DNA from: Lingula anatina
Lineage: Eukaryota; Brachiopoda; Lingulata; Lingulida; Lingulidae
Reading direction: 5' to 3'
DNA length: 64,000 bases
NCBI RefSeq assembly: GCF_001039355.2
Contig: NW_019775600.1
Location: 111,190-175,189 of the forward strand
Under the pieces are notes generated by a model. That model had not been told where the DNA came from and did no database searches. It saw only the letters and a program-made list of their open reading frames with translations. The translations under genes were made by a program, and so were the position numbers. This document shows, piece after piece, positions 10,905-24,023 of this stretch. How positions within the stretch are numbered: position 1 is the first letter of the stretch; every line of letters starts with the position of its first letter.

Positions 10905-13900
10905 CTAGACCAGCCGCTCATCCCTACATCTCGTGTCGTGTGATATTATCGTCTGCTCATTTTGTCAGAAGACGCGGGGAAGGAGGGCCATGTTGTGACG
11001 CATAACAATTAGTCCCTCGCGACCTTTGCAAAGGGTGCAACACCTCGTCCCTCTCTGGCGACTTTGTCACGAAACAAGGCTTAATGGCTTGCTACTTGCC
11101 TCATTTGTGGGCTGAAGAAGGTTAAATTTAGCTGTGGCCATAAGGTAGACATATTGGTCTCTTTCATACCTTTAACCTGCCCCCCTTAGGCAGACGCGTA
11201 TTGGTTTTCCTTTTAACAAACAGCAAGACAGCGTTCAGACCAAACTGATCTTAAACCGGAAAACAACCTGAAACGCGTCACAGGACAGCAAATTAACGAG
11301 GGGGCCAACTGCGGTTGAAATTGAAATCTATCCTTTTCTTTTTGGCAATCGGAACGAAGCCTGTTTAACAACTAAATAAGTGACGAAAAAATTAAGAACT
11401 GAAACAGCTCCACCCTCCCTTTAAGGACCATTCATTTGACTCATTTTAATCAAGAAAAAGTTTTCTTTTATTTTATATTACTCCGTTTAAATTTTTTTTT
11501 ATTTTGAACACAACCTGCTTCTCAATCAAATCATTCATGCACCTTCATAGAGATGAAAATATATCTCGGCTATATATTATAATGTATTCCCCACGTGTTC
11601 AGAAATATAACTCCTTTTACTTCCCTATGGCCCCGATATCTATCTTGTGTGGGACAACCTCCGAGATTTTAATGTCTTATATTTATCGATTGACCTCTGC
11701 GTCATTATCATTATTATTATTATCACTGGAAGAGTCACTGGAAGAGACTTGATTATATTTCTACCTCACACGGAGTTTTTTATGCTGTTGTGAGATGGGT
11801 TTGCTATGTTAATTGACATCCAGGGGCCGACGGAAATGACTGGAGTCGATGTCGTTTCCTCATGTCTTCTTTCTTTCTTTTTCTTTCTTTTTTTTCTATT
11901 TTTCTTTCTTTCTTTCTTTTCTGTATTTTTCTAATCAATTCTTTTTCTTCCCTTTGAAACTTCTTTAAAATTCCTCTTCCTTTCCTTGCACTGTCACTCC
12001 TTTCTTCATCAAAAAATAATTGTCGAATTTCTACACATATATCTACCTTTTCTCAGCTTTGTCGTTACGTATTCATTTAAAACTACAGCCTAGCCTACAT
12101 AGATTTTCTTTTGGTATGTTTAAGATATAGCACTTAGGTTACTCAGGTTCTAGATCCATTTAATTCTAAATCTCACTCTCTACTTCACAGACTTCGATAT
12201 TATTATGATTTTCATCTCACGGCGGTCACTGTAAACGACCTATGATACATCTCAATTTTATAATCAAAATTAACATCCGGTCACGTTTTGAGCAGATACA
12301 TTAAATGAAATTCAAATCGTAGTATTTGAAGGCCTATTTGCGGGTTTGTTTTGCATATTTTTTTTGTTTATTTTATGCACCCTTTAATATCAACGTTTTT
12401 ATCCTTTTATGTTCAAATTATTTAATGATCAAAGAAACAACGCCCTCCAAGATAAGATAGTGCGACCACACCTCTGATTTTAATAGCAAAATATTTGTTA
12501 TATACCAATGAACACAGTTAATAATAGCCAATGAAATACGATTGCGGTTCTCAAACTTAAATAAACACGATGGTCGTGGGCATGGACATGGGCCTTGAAG
12601 CGGAAATGTAAGAGATGACCGATTTGATTTAACGTTATAGTAACATGCACTTTTGAGTGATATACCGTGATAATGAAATAGCTCGGACGTGATGTGTGAA
12701 CTTCACAAAGTTTGGGCTTCAGTGCAGAAAAGTATTCTTCTTCTTATCATTATTATTATACAATAACTAACTTGGTTGAGGTCACATAACGGCGATATTA
12801 GACCCAGTGCTGGGAATTATACCTTCTCCTTTTCTCTTTCTTAAATGTCATTCTAGTATTTCTTCTTTTCTTCTCTTTTACGTATTTTCTTATTCATTTT
12901 GTGAAATACTGGCAGCGCACGGTCTTCCTACAGCAGAGGTCGAAAATACGAAAACTGCCCTCTGGATTGACAGCTTTCTTCCGAGGGAGGCACTCTAGGC
13001 CGTCAAATTCAGATATTTTTAAAAATCCTGCTCTGGAAGAACACTCCCCACCGTCCAACAGCTCTTGTCAACCCACCCTTGAGCACAAGAACCCGACCCT
13101 GACCCATTGCTTACTGAACTACACTGTTGCCTCCGTTTCTTTACACCAGTAAAAGGTCAGAATTTTCTGCATATGGTTTGTTAATGGTTAATGAAGCAAA
13201 AAGTTGTTAATCGAAACTTCCACTTTTATTGACTAGAATTGTCTATACATATCGGTGTTAATAATCTGACAATCCCAATTCACCGAAATACATGAAAAAG
13301 TATACATGAGATCAGTTTTCTATTATCTTAAATAAACTGATAAAGTATTCTATAGTTTGAAAATGCCCTTAAATCATTAAAATGTCAAAAAATCCCGCAA
13401 AGCTACTGCCAGTGTATACAAATAATATATATATATACATTATATACTATAATACTATATCACATTCTATAGGCTAATTGACAGGGCAATTTTAAGGTGT
13501 GACGGCCAAAATCCTTGAAAAGAATCAACAAGTACAAAACAGTCTCACAAAACTTCAGGAGAAGTTTACGGTGACTGAATGAGGTATTTTTGTAGCACCA
13601 TTTTTCAATTGTTCTGGTGCTTTAAAATTTGATTGCCAAAATAAATATAATAATAATAATAATATTAATAATAAAAATAATAAAGAAAAAAGAAATATCA
13701 AATCATTAAATTCTTGCAGAAGTGGTTCATGCAACTTAACACTTTAAATATCTGACATATTATATTTACAAATTTCACAATAAATCTCTGATGATACTAA
13801 TACAGTTACCCTGATTTATATTGTGCAAAAAAGGTCTTAGACTGATGGTCTGGTCTCTTTAATATCTTTCAACACATTACCCATCACCTTTCTCGATGTA

Positions 13901-14088
13901 ATATCTACTCTTGTCCTGACACAATGCTTGATGATGATCAGAAATAAAAACCATATTTTTTTACATTGGACATAATATTTTCTGTTATAAAATAGAAAAA
14001 TAGAAAATAGTGATGACAACTTTATTGTAAAGTATACTTCCTTGGAAGTCTCACTTGTCACATAATCAAAAATATCAGTCTATCAACT
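10905..14088. other. Intergenic spacer between protease promoter and SLC22 3' end
   Basis: Short ORFs only, none with recognisable domains or plausible splice signals. It contains a T/C-rich tract (11866-11960), a short AAT-type run near 13648-13685 and a TA run near 13427. No RNA gene recognised. Confidence 0.5.
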
Positions 14089-14094
14089 TTTATT
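14089..14094 (-). promoter_or_regulatory. Possible poly(A) signal of the SLC22 gene
   Basis: AATAAA on the minus strand about 280 bases after the stop; another copy lies at 14021-14026. Motif only. Confidence 0.4.
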
Positions 14095-14372
14095 GCGACT
14101 CAAAATTTCCCTTTTAAAGTTATGAAATGCATGAAATGTAACTGAGCAATCACTTGTTAATAGTAGATCATTTTATCAATAATATTTAGTCACTTAACAC
14201 CATTCTAATCTAACAAAAATAAAATTTAAGAAACACAAAATGCTTTTTGCAGAAAAAAATAAATACCTACACGCCCAAACCCATAACAAATCCTAAATTT
14301 TCAAAATAAGAAAGTAAAGAATGTAAATGATGCAGAGTTCACCACAGAATTGCTTGAAGTGATGAAGCAATT

Positions 14373-14487
14373 TTAAACTTTATCCTCCATGACAGGATTG
14401 TTGTAGGCAAAGTCCTTCTTGGTGTATTTCGGCTCCACTGGAAGACTCTTCTCTGTGTCCTCGCCTGCCTTGGGGGCACTGGAGAAG
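14373..14487 (-). CDS. SLC22 last exon (cytosolic tail)
   Basis: Acceptor gttttag, phase 2 in, TAA at 14375-14373. It encodes a hydrophilic tail ending YNNPVMEDKV. Confidence 0.88.
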
Positions 14488-17400
14488 CTAAAACAAAGAT
14501 CGGTTAAGTGTAAAAAGAAAACTGAATGGAATGGAATATGCTAAAATAAAGAATGGCACTGGTATGGTAAAAATACTTCTTGAGGAATTATTCCTCACAT
14601 AAGAAGAGTTTTACACCAGGGTTGTCAACTAAAGTCTGAGGGAAAGGGGGTGGAGGATGGTGGTTGCTGAGTCTGGGACAGATATCTACTGGAGGATATT
14701 TACTGATGAATTTCCAGCCTTAATCATTTATTTACTTTTTCATTTAAACATATGGAACAATTGTAGTAAACAAACAAATATACATATAAATAAATAAATA
14801 AATGAATAAATGAATTGATTAAATAAAGAAGTCACCACTATTGTAATACTTACAAAGGCACTTTCTCAGCATCATCAATAGTTTCTGGCAATTCTCTCCC
14901 TGCAGTTTCAGGCAGTAGGATAGACAGCAAGGCTACAAATACCGTGGCTGCACCAAACACTATCAGAGCAGCACTTCTGCCTATAGCACCTGGGAAGGTC
15001 ACCATGTTCTGTTGAAAAATGGTATCAATTATTACCTTCTTTTTTTTTGCTTGATGAACACAAAAACATTAAATGAGGGTGTGAGAGCATGCATAAGTGT
15101 AATGGATAAAAGAGTGGATGAATGAAATTTTGAGTAAGTGGGTAAGTGATTGAGTATGCAAATGGGTAAGTCAGTGGATGTGTTAGTGGATATCAAAGAG
15201 GAAGAGTGAATGAATCAGTGCAATAGTTCAAAACAATTCAATGGTAACATTCAAAAGACACATCTAACACAATTCAAAAGCCACACTCAACACAATTCAA
15301 AAGTCACATCCAACACAATTCAAAAGTCACACCTAACACAATCACTTACAGCAATGACAGGTGCCAGCATGCCCCCAACCCTGGCAAATGTGGAGCTGAA
15401 GCCCATCAGACTGTTCCTCAACACAGTGGGATAGAGTTCTGCAGACCACACATAGATGATGGCAAACCCCATAGTGGCCCCCAGCTTCCCTACGATACTG
15501 AGAGCTATGTAGAACCACCTGGTGTTAGGATCACCTGAAAAAACACAATGTTGTCACAACTGTTATCACACCTAACACATTTATGTAGTACTACTTGGTG
15601 TTAGGATGGTGTGAAGGCACACTATTGTGATAGATGTTTTCACATCTTACGCATTATGTAGTACCACTTGGTGTTAGGATAATATGAAAACACAATACTT
15701 TCACAACCATTATCACACCTAACACATTTAAGTAGTAGCACCAAATTTTAAAGCAAATCCAGAACCTTCTGAAATTCATCTCAACAAATTAATAACCGAG
15801 TTGACTTCCCAATAACTTCTGAACTGCAGCGTGCCACGGTCACACACTTACCAGGATCAGCGTAAAGAGCCACGAAAATGGTGCAAAGACACGCACTACC
15901 ACCCAAGAGCATGCCAAACACATGAGGTCCCTTGCGGCCCACTTTGTCTATACAAAAACAGAAGCAGTAGGCAGGAAACTCCACCAGCCCTGAGAGGAAA
16001 AAATTGAGGAAGATATCTCCTCCAAGATTACCACTGTTCAAACTGAGGCCATAGTAGACCATGCTGACCACACACCTGAAAATGAGACCAAAATGCAGAG
16101 AAGTTAGATCTGAGGCAGAGACGAGCATCATCAAGATAAGCACTGTTAAAGATTTGAAAGACTTTGGTATGATTTCTCTCTCAATGATATCAGGGAAGTT
16201 TTCTTTAAATTTACTATATGATCACACCTGTATCAGTTGCAAATCTCTCAAAATTTAATTGTGTCTTTGGAAACAAATCAAGGAAGGTGATAAGCGTCCT
16301 GACAGGTGGGTGGGTGGGTGGATGATGGGTGGTTGGTGGGTAGGAAAGGTGGGTGAGTGGGGTAAGAAGGTGGAGATTGGGTGATGGTGTTGGTGGTGTT
16401 GGACAGAGTGGGTTAGAGGGCAGGTTAGTGGGTGATGGAGATGGTGGGTGGATGGTGGTGGTGGACAGATTGGGTGAATGAGTGGGTAAGAGGGTGGGTG
16501 ATAAAGATGGTGGTGGTGGACAGATTGGGTGAATGAGTGGGTAAGAGGGTGGGTGATAGAGATGGTGGTGGTGGACAGATTGGGTGAATGAGTGGGTAAG
16601 AGGGTGGGTGATAGAGATGGTGGTGGTGGACAGATTGGGTGAGTGAGTGGGTAAGAGGGCGGGTGAGTGGGTGATGGAGATGGTGGGTGTGTGGGTGATA
16701 GATGGAGAATGGGCTGGTGGGTGAATTGGAGGGCAGGTGTTGGAGACAGTGGGTGGCTGAATGAGTATCACTCACAAGTTCATTACACTGTAAAGTGTGT
16801 CTCCTTACCAGTTCAGGAAGATGATGAGCGTTCTGACCAGGGTCCTTGGCGACCTGAAGATCTGCAGAATGCTCCCATGATGCTCCTCCTCGTCCTCGGC
16901 CACCTGCTCAAACAGTTTCTCTGGGAGGACCTTGCCATTCACCTTGGCTGCCTGGCGTAATATTTCCTCTGCCTTATCTTCCTTCCCATTGGCCAGCAAC
17001 CATCGTGCTGATTCAGGGACAAACCTGAAAAGTGAAGTCACAGGTGGTAATCTACACAGCTTTTTGTGACCTCATACCTTAACGTCACAAGTTTTCATAT
17101 TAATAGCTACTAATGACCTTACAGTCACAAGTTGTTATATAAATTGCCTTGTGTGACCTCATTTTCAAGGTTACCCCCTTATATACATTACAATCAGAAA
17201 TTTTTTTTCATCAAGTTGGGTATGTAAAAGTACATGGAGATTAATTTAACATTTCCACATAATCAATAAAATCTTTACCAAATATCATTCTACTTACAAC
17301 AATAGTTATCATTACAATGATTAAAATAACAGAAAACAATAATTTTCCCCTTACTTACCACCAGTAAAGAATATAGGCAAAACTTGGAACAGAAACTGCC

Positions 17401-19227
17401 AATTCTATATGCCTCCAGTCACGCAAGAAGTACCCAACCATGGTAAGTATGATCAGACCTCCCGCAAAGAAGTATTCTATTGATATGCCTGCTATCATAC
17501 GCTTGGAAGGACCAACCAACTCCATGCCTAAAGATAAGATCAACACCTAGCCTGAAGATTTTTAATAAGGGCAACTGTCTTATTTTTTCTTTGTTCACAG
17601 CAGGTTTGACCTTACCAGATTTCTTAAATTACATACAAAGGATAATCAAATCAAATATGACAGTGCACTTATAGTAAGTGTGTTAGTTGTGACAGTTAAT
17701 TAGGTGTGACAGTGTCTTGGCTGTGACTGTGTTAGATATGCCAATGTGTTAGATGTGCCAAAGTGCTAGATGTGACAGTGTGTTAGGTGAGACAGTGTGT
17801 TAGATGTGACAGTGTATTAGGTGTGACAAGGTGTTAGGTGAGACAGTGTGTTAGATGTGACAGTGTATTAGGTGTGACAAGGTGTTAGGTGAGATAGTGT
17901 GTTAGATGTGACAGTGTGTTAGGTATGGCAGTGTATTCCCTGTATACCTTACCTAGTACAAAAGTGGTCATGAACAGCCCGGCAGTGGCTGAGCCCACAA
18001 AGAACCTGAGGACAATAAAACTGTAGTATTCTGGAGCAAAGGCTGCTGCTGTGCCACAAACACCTTGTAGCAACACAGAGATAATCAAGGTGGGCTTACG
18101 ACCAATGCTGAAATGAATCGAAAAGATTGATATAATATAAAACATGCACAAAGTATTGTTTACATTGCGTTACACACACTCATTTTTTCTATCACTTCCA
18201 TATGAGTAAGACACGATCAAATAAGGTAAATGACTGCATAAAATGGTCATAGCGCAAAGAATGGTGTTCCATAAATGTATGCATTTCTTTCATTATTACT
18301 GCAGTGGAACCATGAAATTATTAAGTCTTTTGGGTGTCTTATAGTCAATAGAAACTTATCATCAGTGAAATACGTACGCATCTGACAGAGCCCCCATGAC
18401 GAAGGCCCCCACCAGCACTCCTGCCATGAAGACAATCTGGGCCGTAGCAATCTTCCACTTCTCTCCACAGTTAGCCAGGCCAAACTGAGAGAAACAACCA
18501 TGCTCAAATCAGTGATTTATTTAAGAGAAGAAACTTGGTCATTTCTCTTACAAATAAAATCAAATTGAATGTAAAACTGACTGAAAATATATAGGCTGTC
18601 TTATAAAAGTGATGCATTTACTCAGAATTCAATATCTGAAAGAACCATTCACTGAGTTTAGAAAGAGGCCCTCTAATATTGGAAATCATTGGTCAGAACA
18701 TTTAGTGTATTTTAATTCCTTTCTTTCATATTTTCCATCTTAGTTCTCGTCTTTTCTATACACATTTTCTTTGCTCATTTCAAACCACCACAAGTGTTCT
18801 ATGTATGAAAACCCTAATTCATGAAAACATCATTCACTGTAATCACTACAACATCTAGCAGCAATACAAAGCCTCTGCAGTCACTTACATCAGTGGCAAA
18901 GGTTGCAGTGAACACAGACTTGTCGTACACCCATTTGTCACAGCTATAGGTGGCGTTAGTGTAGGAGAAGTTGGAGTAGAGGGAACACTCAAAGTAGTCG
19001 CCCTTGGAGCCCAACGGGATGGTCTCGTTAATCAGGAGTTCATGCCAGGCTCCCTGGATTGCATACGTGTCATTGGGAAGACCTGGGATCATGCACCTGA
19101 AATATATAATTATTATACTACTACTTATATTAATTATAACAATAATATCAATAATAATAATAATAATAATTCATTCAACAATCACAATCCATAAATTAAG
19201 TTTGGCCCCTTATATACAATTATTGGA

Positions 19228-19292
<65 letters not shown>

Positions 19293-21233
19293 TATTAATT
19301 TATCAATCACAATCCAAAGGTTAATTTTTTTATATAATAGTGACTCCTTACACAATGCTATCTGTCACAACTAACACAATACAACTTGGACCACATTTTA
19401 AATAGAAATGTATTTAAGCACATCTAACACAATGGTCATGGTTCCTCTCCACAACTGTCACAATGCTGCTGTGTCATACCCAATACAATGTTGCTTTAAG
19501 TCATGAAACAAAATGCAATGCAATCTCAGAAAAATTTATGGAACTTTTCCAGCACCCTCCAACACCCCCTCCCCCCCACCCCACCCCCCTTTTATACCCT
19601 AGCTGAGCTCTGCTCCAAATGTCACACAATTCTAAATATTTACCTCAAGATAAGGAGCGCATATATATTACCTGGTCCATTGTTTGTTTTTTACAGTGGT
19701 CATTCACCTTTGAAGGTTCATAAAGATTTAAATGTTTACTCACAGTGGACGTAGTTTACAGGTTTGATTAAATCAGAAGTGCTAGCTAAGATTATACGGA
19801 TCAGAGAATACAGCCATTCAAATACACATTCAAAGTACTTTACACATAATCAATCATGGGTTAAGAGCTAGCAAGAGTTAATTATATATTATATAGACCA
19901 GAGACAAATGGAGTTTGTAAGCTGAACACAGCGATCCACTAAGTATTGTGTACAGTTCACAGTTGATAAGTGTTCACCAGTTGTCAAACTCAGACCAAAA
20001 CTGAACTGAAACTGAAGTAGACCACAGTCTGTTTGTGAAACAGGCTGCATGTGCCAGTTACATAATGGATGTTGAAACAATAAGTTGTTCTTGTAAGACC
20101 TTTTAAACATGAAAGTTTGTCATCAAAATTTCTGTCCAGCTTCAGTCCAAAATGAAACCATATCAGAGCACTAAAGCAAAAGAAAGGGTGTGACAGCGAG
20201 GGGGGGGCAGAGGGCAGGAATCTTTGGAACTAGTCTAAGGTGTCCTGGCTTATTCAAGTAATTAGCAAACAGCAATGCAAGGACATGGTCACTGTATACA
20301 TATATGTACACACATGCATGTAACACTGGCTGATCATGTAAAGGGGGTGAGGTAGGGAGAGGGGGGGGTGGAAGAAACGAGGACAATTTTATTGTAATAG
20401 TATACTTCAAGGATAAACAGCAGGCATGTACTAGTAGTCATGCAAACACATGCTAACAATGCAAAGATAGCATGCATTATGTATGTACACACATACAAAT
20501 ACATACCCAGTCACACATCTGTACACACAGCTAGTCCTATGCATACACAAACAGACACACACCTAGAAACTCACACATACACAAACACATACAAACACAC
20601 TGTCACACAGCAAAACATGCATATCCAAGGCTTCAAAGGGATCATCTATTATATCATCATTTTCACATGTCAACCAAGAGTAACATTTTTCCAGATCCCC
20701 CCCCCTTCCTCCTCCTTAAGAGAGTACAGGGTGAAAAGCTAAAAATGGTTATCTTTGACAGCAATTTGGGCTATTATTATTTTTATTGTTTTTCAAAAGG
20801 GTACAGAGGGCAGAAGCCCCCCCCCCTCCCCTCCCCCCCAAACCCAACACACAGTTTGCAGACTTCTGAAAATGATGATAAAAATAGGTGACCCTTAAAC
20901 TCAACATCAAATGCAGTGGTCCATGTTTGACCAGGGTAATTTATTGTCCTCAGTAAATATATGTATAACCACAGCAAACAGAGTTGCCACGCTCCCCTGG
21001 CTTGTCTTGATAAGCCACACCCTCTGCCTGACCCCCACGGACAGAGGACGGGATTTGGGATGGAAATTCCCATCACACCAACAATGGCTGATAACACAGT
21101 ATCCTAATATGAAATTTGAAATTAAGTGGGCAAAGCATTCAATTTTACCAATGGGTCAAAGTAGCAAAGTATTGCTATTAGAAAGAGATCGAATTTTTCA
21201 TTGTTATTGTTTTAGTTGTTGTTGTTGTTATTA

Positions 21234-21298
<65 letters not shown>

Positions 21299-23983
21299 GG
21301 CAATATAACATTGGTTTTACTCAAGAACCTGGTTTGAATGATTATTACTATTGTAATTATAATAATTATTATCATTGATATTATTAATATTACCATTATT
21401 ATTACTGGCAATATAAAATTAAATATAACTCATATATATCTCATTTGCATGGCTTCCATAAAATAGCTATAATAATTAAAAAGCAAATTTTCCTTACCTG
21501 TGTTTTGGAAGAACCTGTATAAAGACGGCAACCATCATATGACATCCTGCGGAGATGGAAGATATACACAGAATCAAGTATTTGATGATCTGAAACTTGC
21601 CAAACTCGCCAATATGGCGGAGGATATCGTCAAAATGCATCCCGGTCGATATTTCTGTATCGGAGCTGTCAGAGTCCTTGACGAGCGGTTGGCGTTCTTG
21701 ATTTTTGTTGAAAATAACCTCTTCCTCCTCCTCTGAGAGGTCTGTGCCACTGAAATTACACATCGATGTTCTCGCATAAAATACTCAACAAGACCATCAA
21801 AACAATGTCCAATGACGCACACCTAGTCTAAACATTTAATTACACAAGTTACAAAATGACGATTGAGTCTGCAAAAGAGACCAAACTATATTGTAATTGT
21901 AGGGGGCATATATGCTGATGCCTTGAATACAAGTGACTATTTCTGCACTATAGTATGATTGTACCAATGATAACTGCTGTATATGAAGAGTTTACATGTT
22001 TATACAATGTCTTATGCAACTGATACTGGGTTCAATGTATCACATATGAAACATTGTACCACTGTTGTAGCACACAATTGTGTACAGCTCTGGAAAAACC
22101 TATGTATTGTATGCTGTTAAGTTTGAAAGCCACAGTGATTAAAATGCATACGTATTAGTACAAATCTTAAATTTTAAGCATAACATGCTATGACAAGTAT
22201 TAACTCAATTTTTAGTTGTTGACTGAAAAATGTTTTTATCTTTGATTTATAAAATAACTGTCAAGACCATCAGCACTTAAGGAAATTTACTAGTACCTAG
22301 GTCTTTGGCCAGTTGTATAATTGAGCCTATCCCGCACGAAAATGCAGTAGTATCGAAGTAGCAAAGAAGCATTAACGCAGTAGTGGTGTGGAGCATATTT
22401 GCAGTAGAAATGCAGTATACCCTACTGCAATTCTACTTCAAAAATTACATAGGGTTGTACAGAGGAGGAGCATTAATGCAGTAGATTAGCAGCATGATAG
22501 AAGCATGTTTCAAATATGCTAATTAGCTCCCAATGCGAAGCAGATTTGAGGCATATTTGCAGTATGATTGCAGTAGTCTACTGCGCTGGAGCATCTACTG
22601 CGTTTTCGTGCAGGTATATACATCAGGGCTTAACCTCATAAGGTACTTCTTATCTCAACAGCTCGTGTATTTGCCACTCTGTCCAAAATTTTGGACGTGA
22701 CAAGGATTAACATCCAGGGTGTAAAATTATACAGCCACTCGTGTGAGAAAATGCTGGACCTTTCCACCTTAAAGAGGGCTTACATGGTGGAGACTGAACA
22801 CAGGATGATAATCAAAATGCATCATATATATGGTAATTCTTCAAGAAATTCACATAACAAAATAAAGAATGGCCCCCTCAAAAATTGTTATTATTATTAT
22901 TATACTCATAATTATGAACAGTTTTGTGGAAATACTTAAATACATTGGTTCAAAAGTCTTAAAAAGCTGGTTGGCAAATAGCACATTTAACAAGTGTCCA
23001 AAAATCTCAAAAAAAAAAAAAAGAAAAACTTTAAAATGACTGAGGCATTTGAAATGTTCATGTACATACCGTAGACATAATAAGCAAGATAAATACAATC
23101 TAATCATTTTGTGAAGTTGTGGTAATATCAGTGTTCAAGTAACTTAAAGGAGATGATATACATGTGTATGAACCCTTGTCACAGTGTGTTATGAGTTTAT
23201 TAAAGATGAGATACCCTAGATGTAAGATATGTGTAATAGAAGTCCAAGATATTGGTACATTGCCCTTGAAAGGAACTATAGATCAACAACAGAGGCCTCC
23301 AACTTCTCAAAGTACAAACTCAAATAGTAAAAAAACTCTTTTGTCACAAACTGCAAATTTTATTCATAGAGGATGTTTCAATTGCTGCCCCCTCCTCCTT
23401 TCGTGATGCACCCCTTACAAACTCAAATTATTTAAAAAATTCAGTATACTAGTACTACATGACAATGTGCTTATGTTAAATATTTCGATATAAATTAAAT
23501 TTAAGAACTATAATATAGATAAGGTGAGAGGTTAGAAAATGCATGATGAGAAAACACATGCTAATTTTTAAAATCAGAAATAAACTTCCCGACTTAAAAG
23601 CCTACTAATACTAATAAGATATATGTATGTGATTAATTGAAAGGGTAGATATTATACTCTGGGTACACCCATCAGTCTACTTAATCACTGCAAAGTGGTG
23701 TATTTATCTAAAATACCTCTATGATAAAGCTCCTACTGAAACCATGATCAACAGCATATTAAACAATTTATTTATATATTATCGAGTCATACAGTAATTA
23801 ACCATAAAATTGAAAAAAAAATTGAAAATAAAAAATTTNGGGAGATGCTAAGTGACGTATGAAATTTGAAATTATGTGGGCAAAGCATTCAATTTGACCA
23901 ATGGGTAAAAGTAGCAAAGTATTGCTATTAGAAAGAGATCGAATTTTTCATTGTTATTGTTTTTGTTGTTGTTGTTGTTGTTG

Positions 23984-24023
<40 letters not shown>

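Larger units (their letters stand above)
21109..23838. repeat. Large direct duplication, copy A
   Basis: Nearly collinear with 23859-26262, starting ATGAAATTTGAAATTA and ending in an AAAATTGAAAA-type tract. It contains SLC22 exon 2A, a long TTA run (about 21230-21299) and a 284-bp MITE absent from copy B. The ends coincide with the ambiguous base at 23839. Confidence 0.9.

Noticed and set aside
10787-11005. 72-aa plus-strand ORF
   Set aside because: Overlaps the inferred minus-strand promoter and has no recognisable features.
16214-16775. Long Pro/His/Ser/Thr-rich minus-strand ORFs (185 and 116 aa)
   Set aside because: They are translations of the GGGTG-type minisatellite in two frames, inside an SLC22 intron.
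20911-21378. 155-aa plus-strand ORF with long Tyr run
   Set aside because: The Tyr run is the (TTA)n microsatellite; no domain, and it crosses the border of the duplicated block.
21574-21822. 82-aa minus-strand ORF in another frame of SLC22 exon 2 (also 24298-24546)
   Set aside because: Shadow frame of the exon that encodes the acidic N-terminus and TM1; no domain or splice logic.
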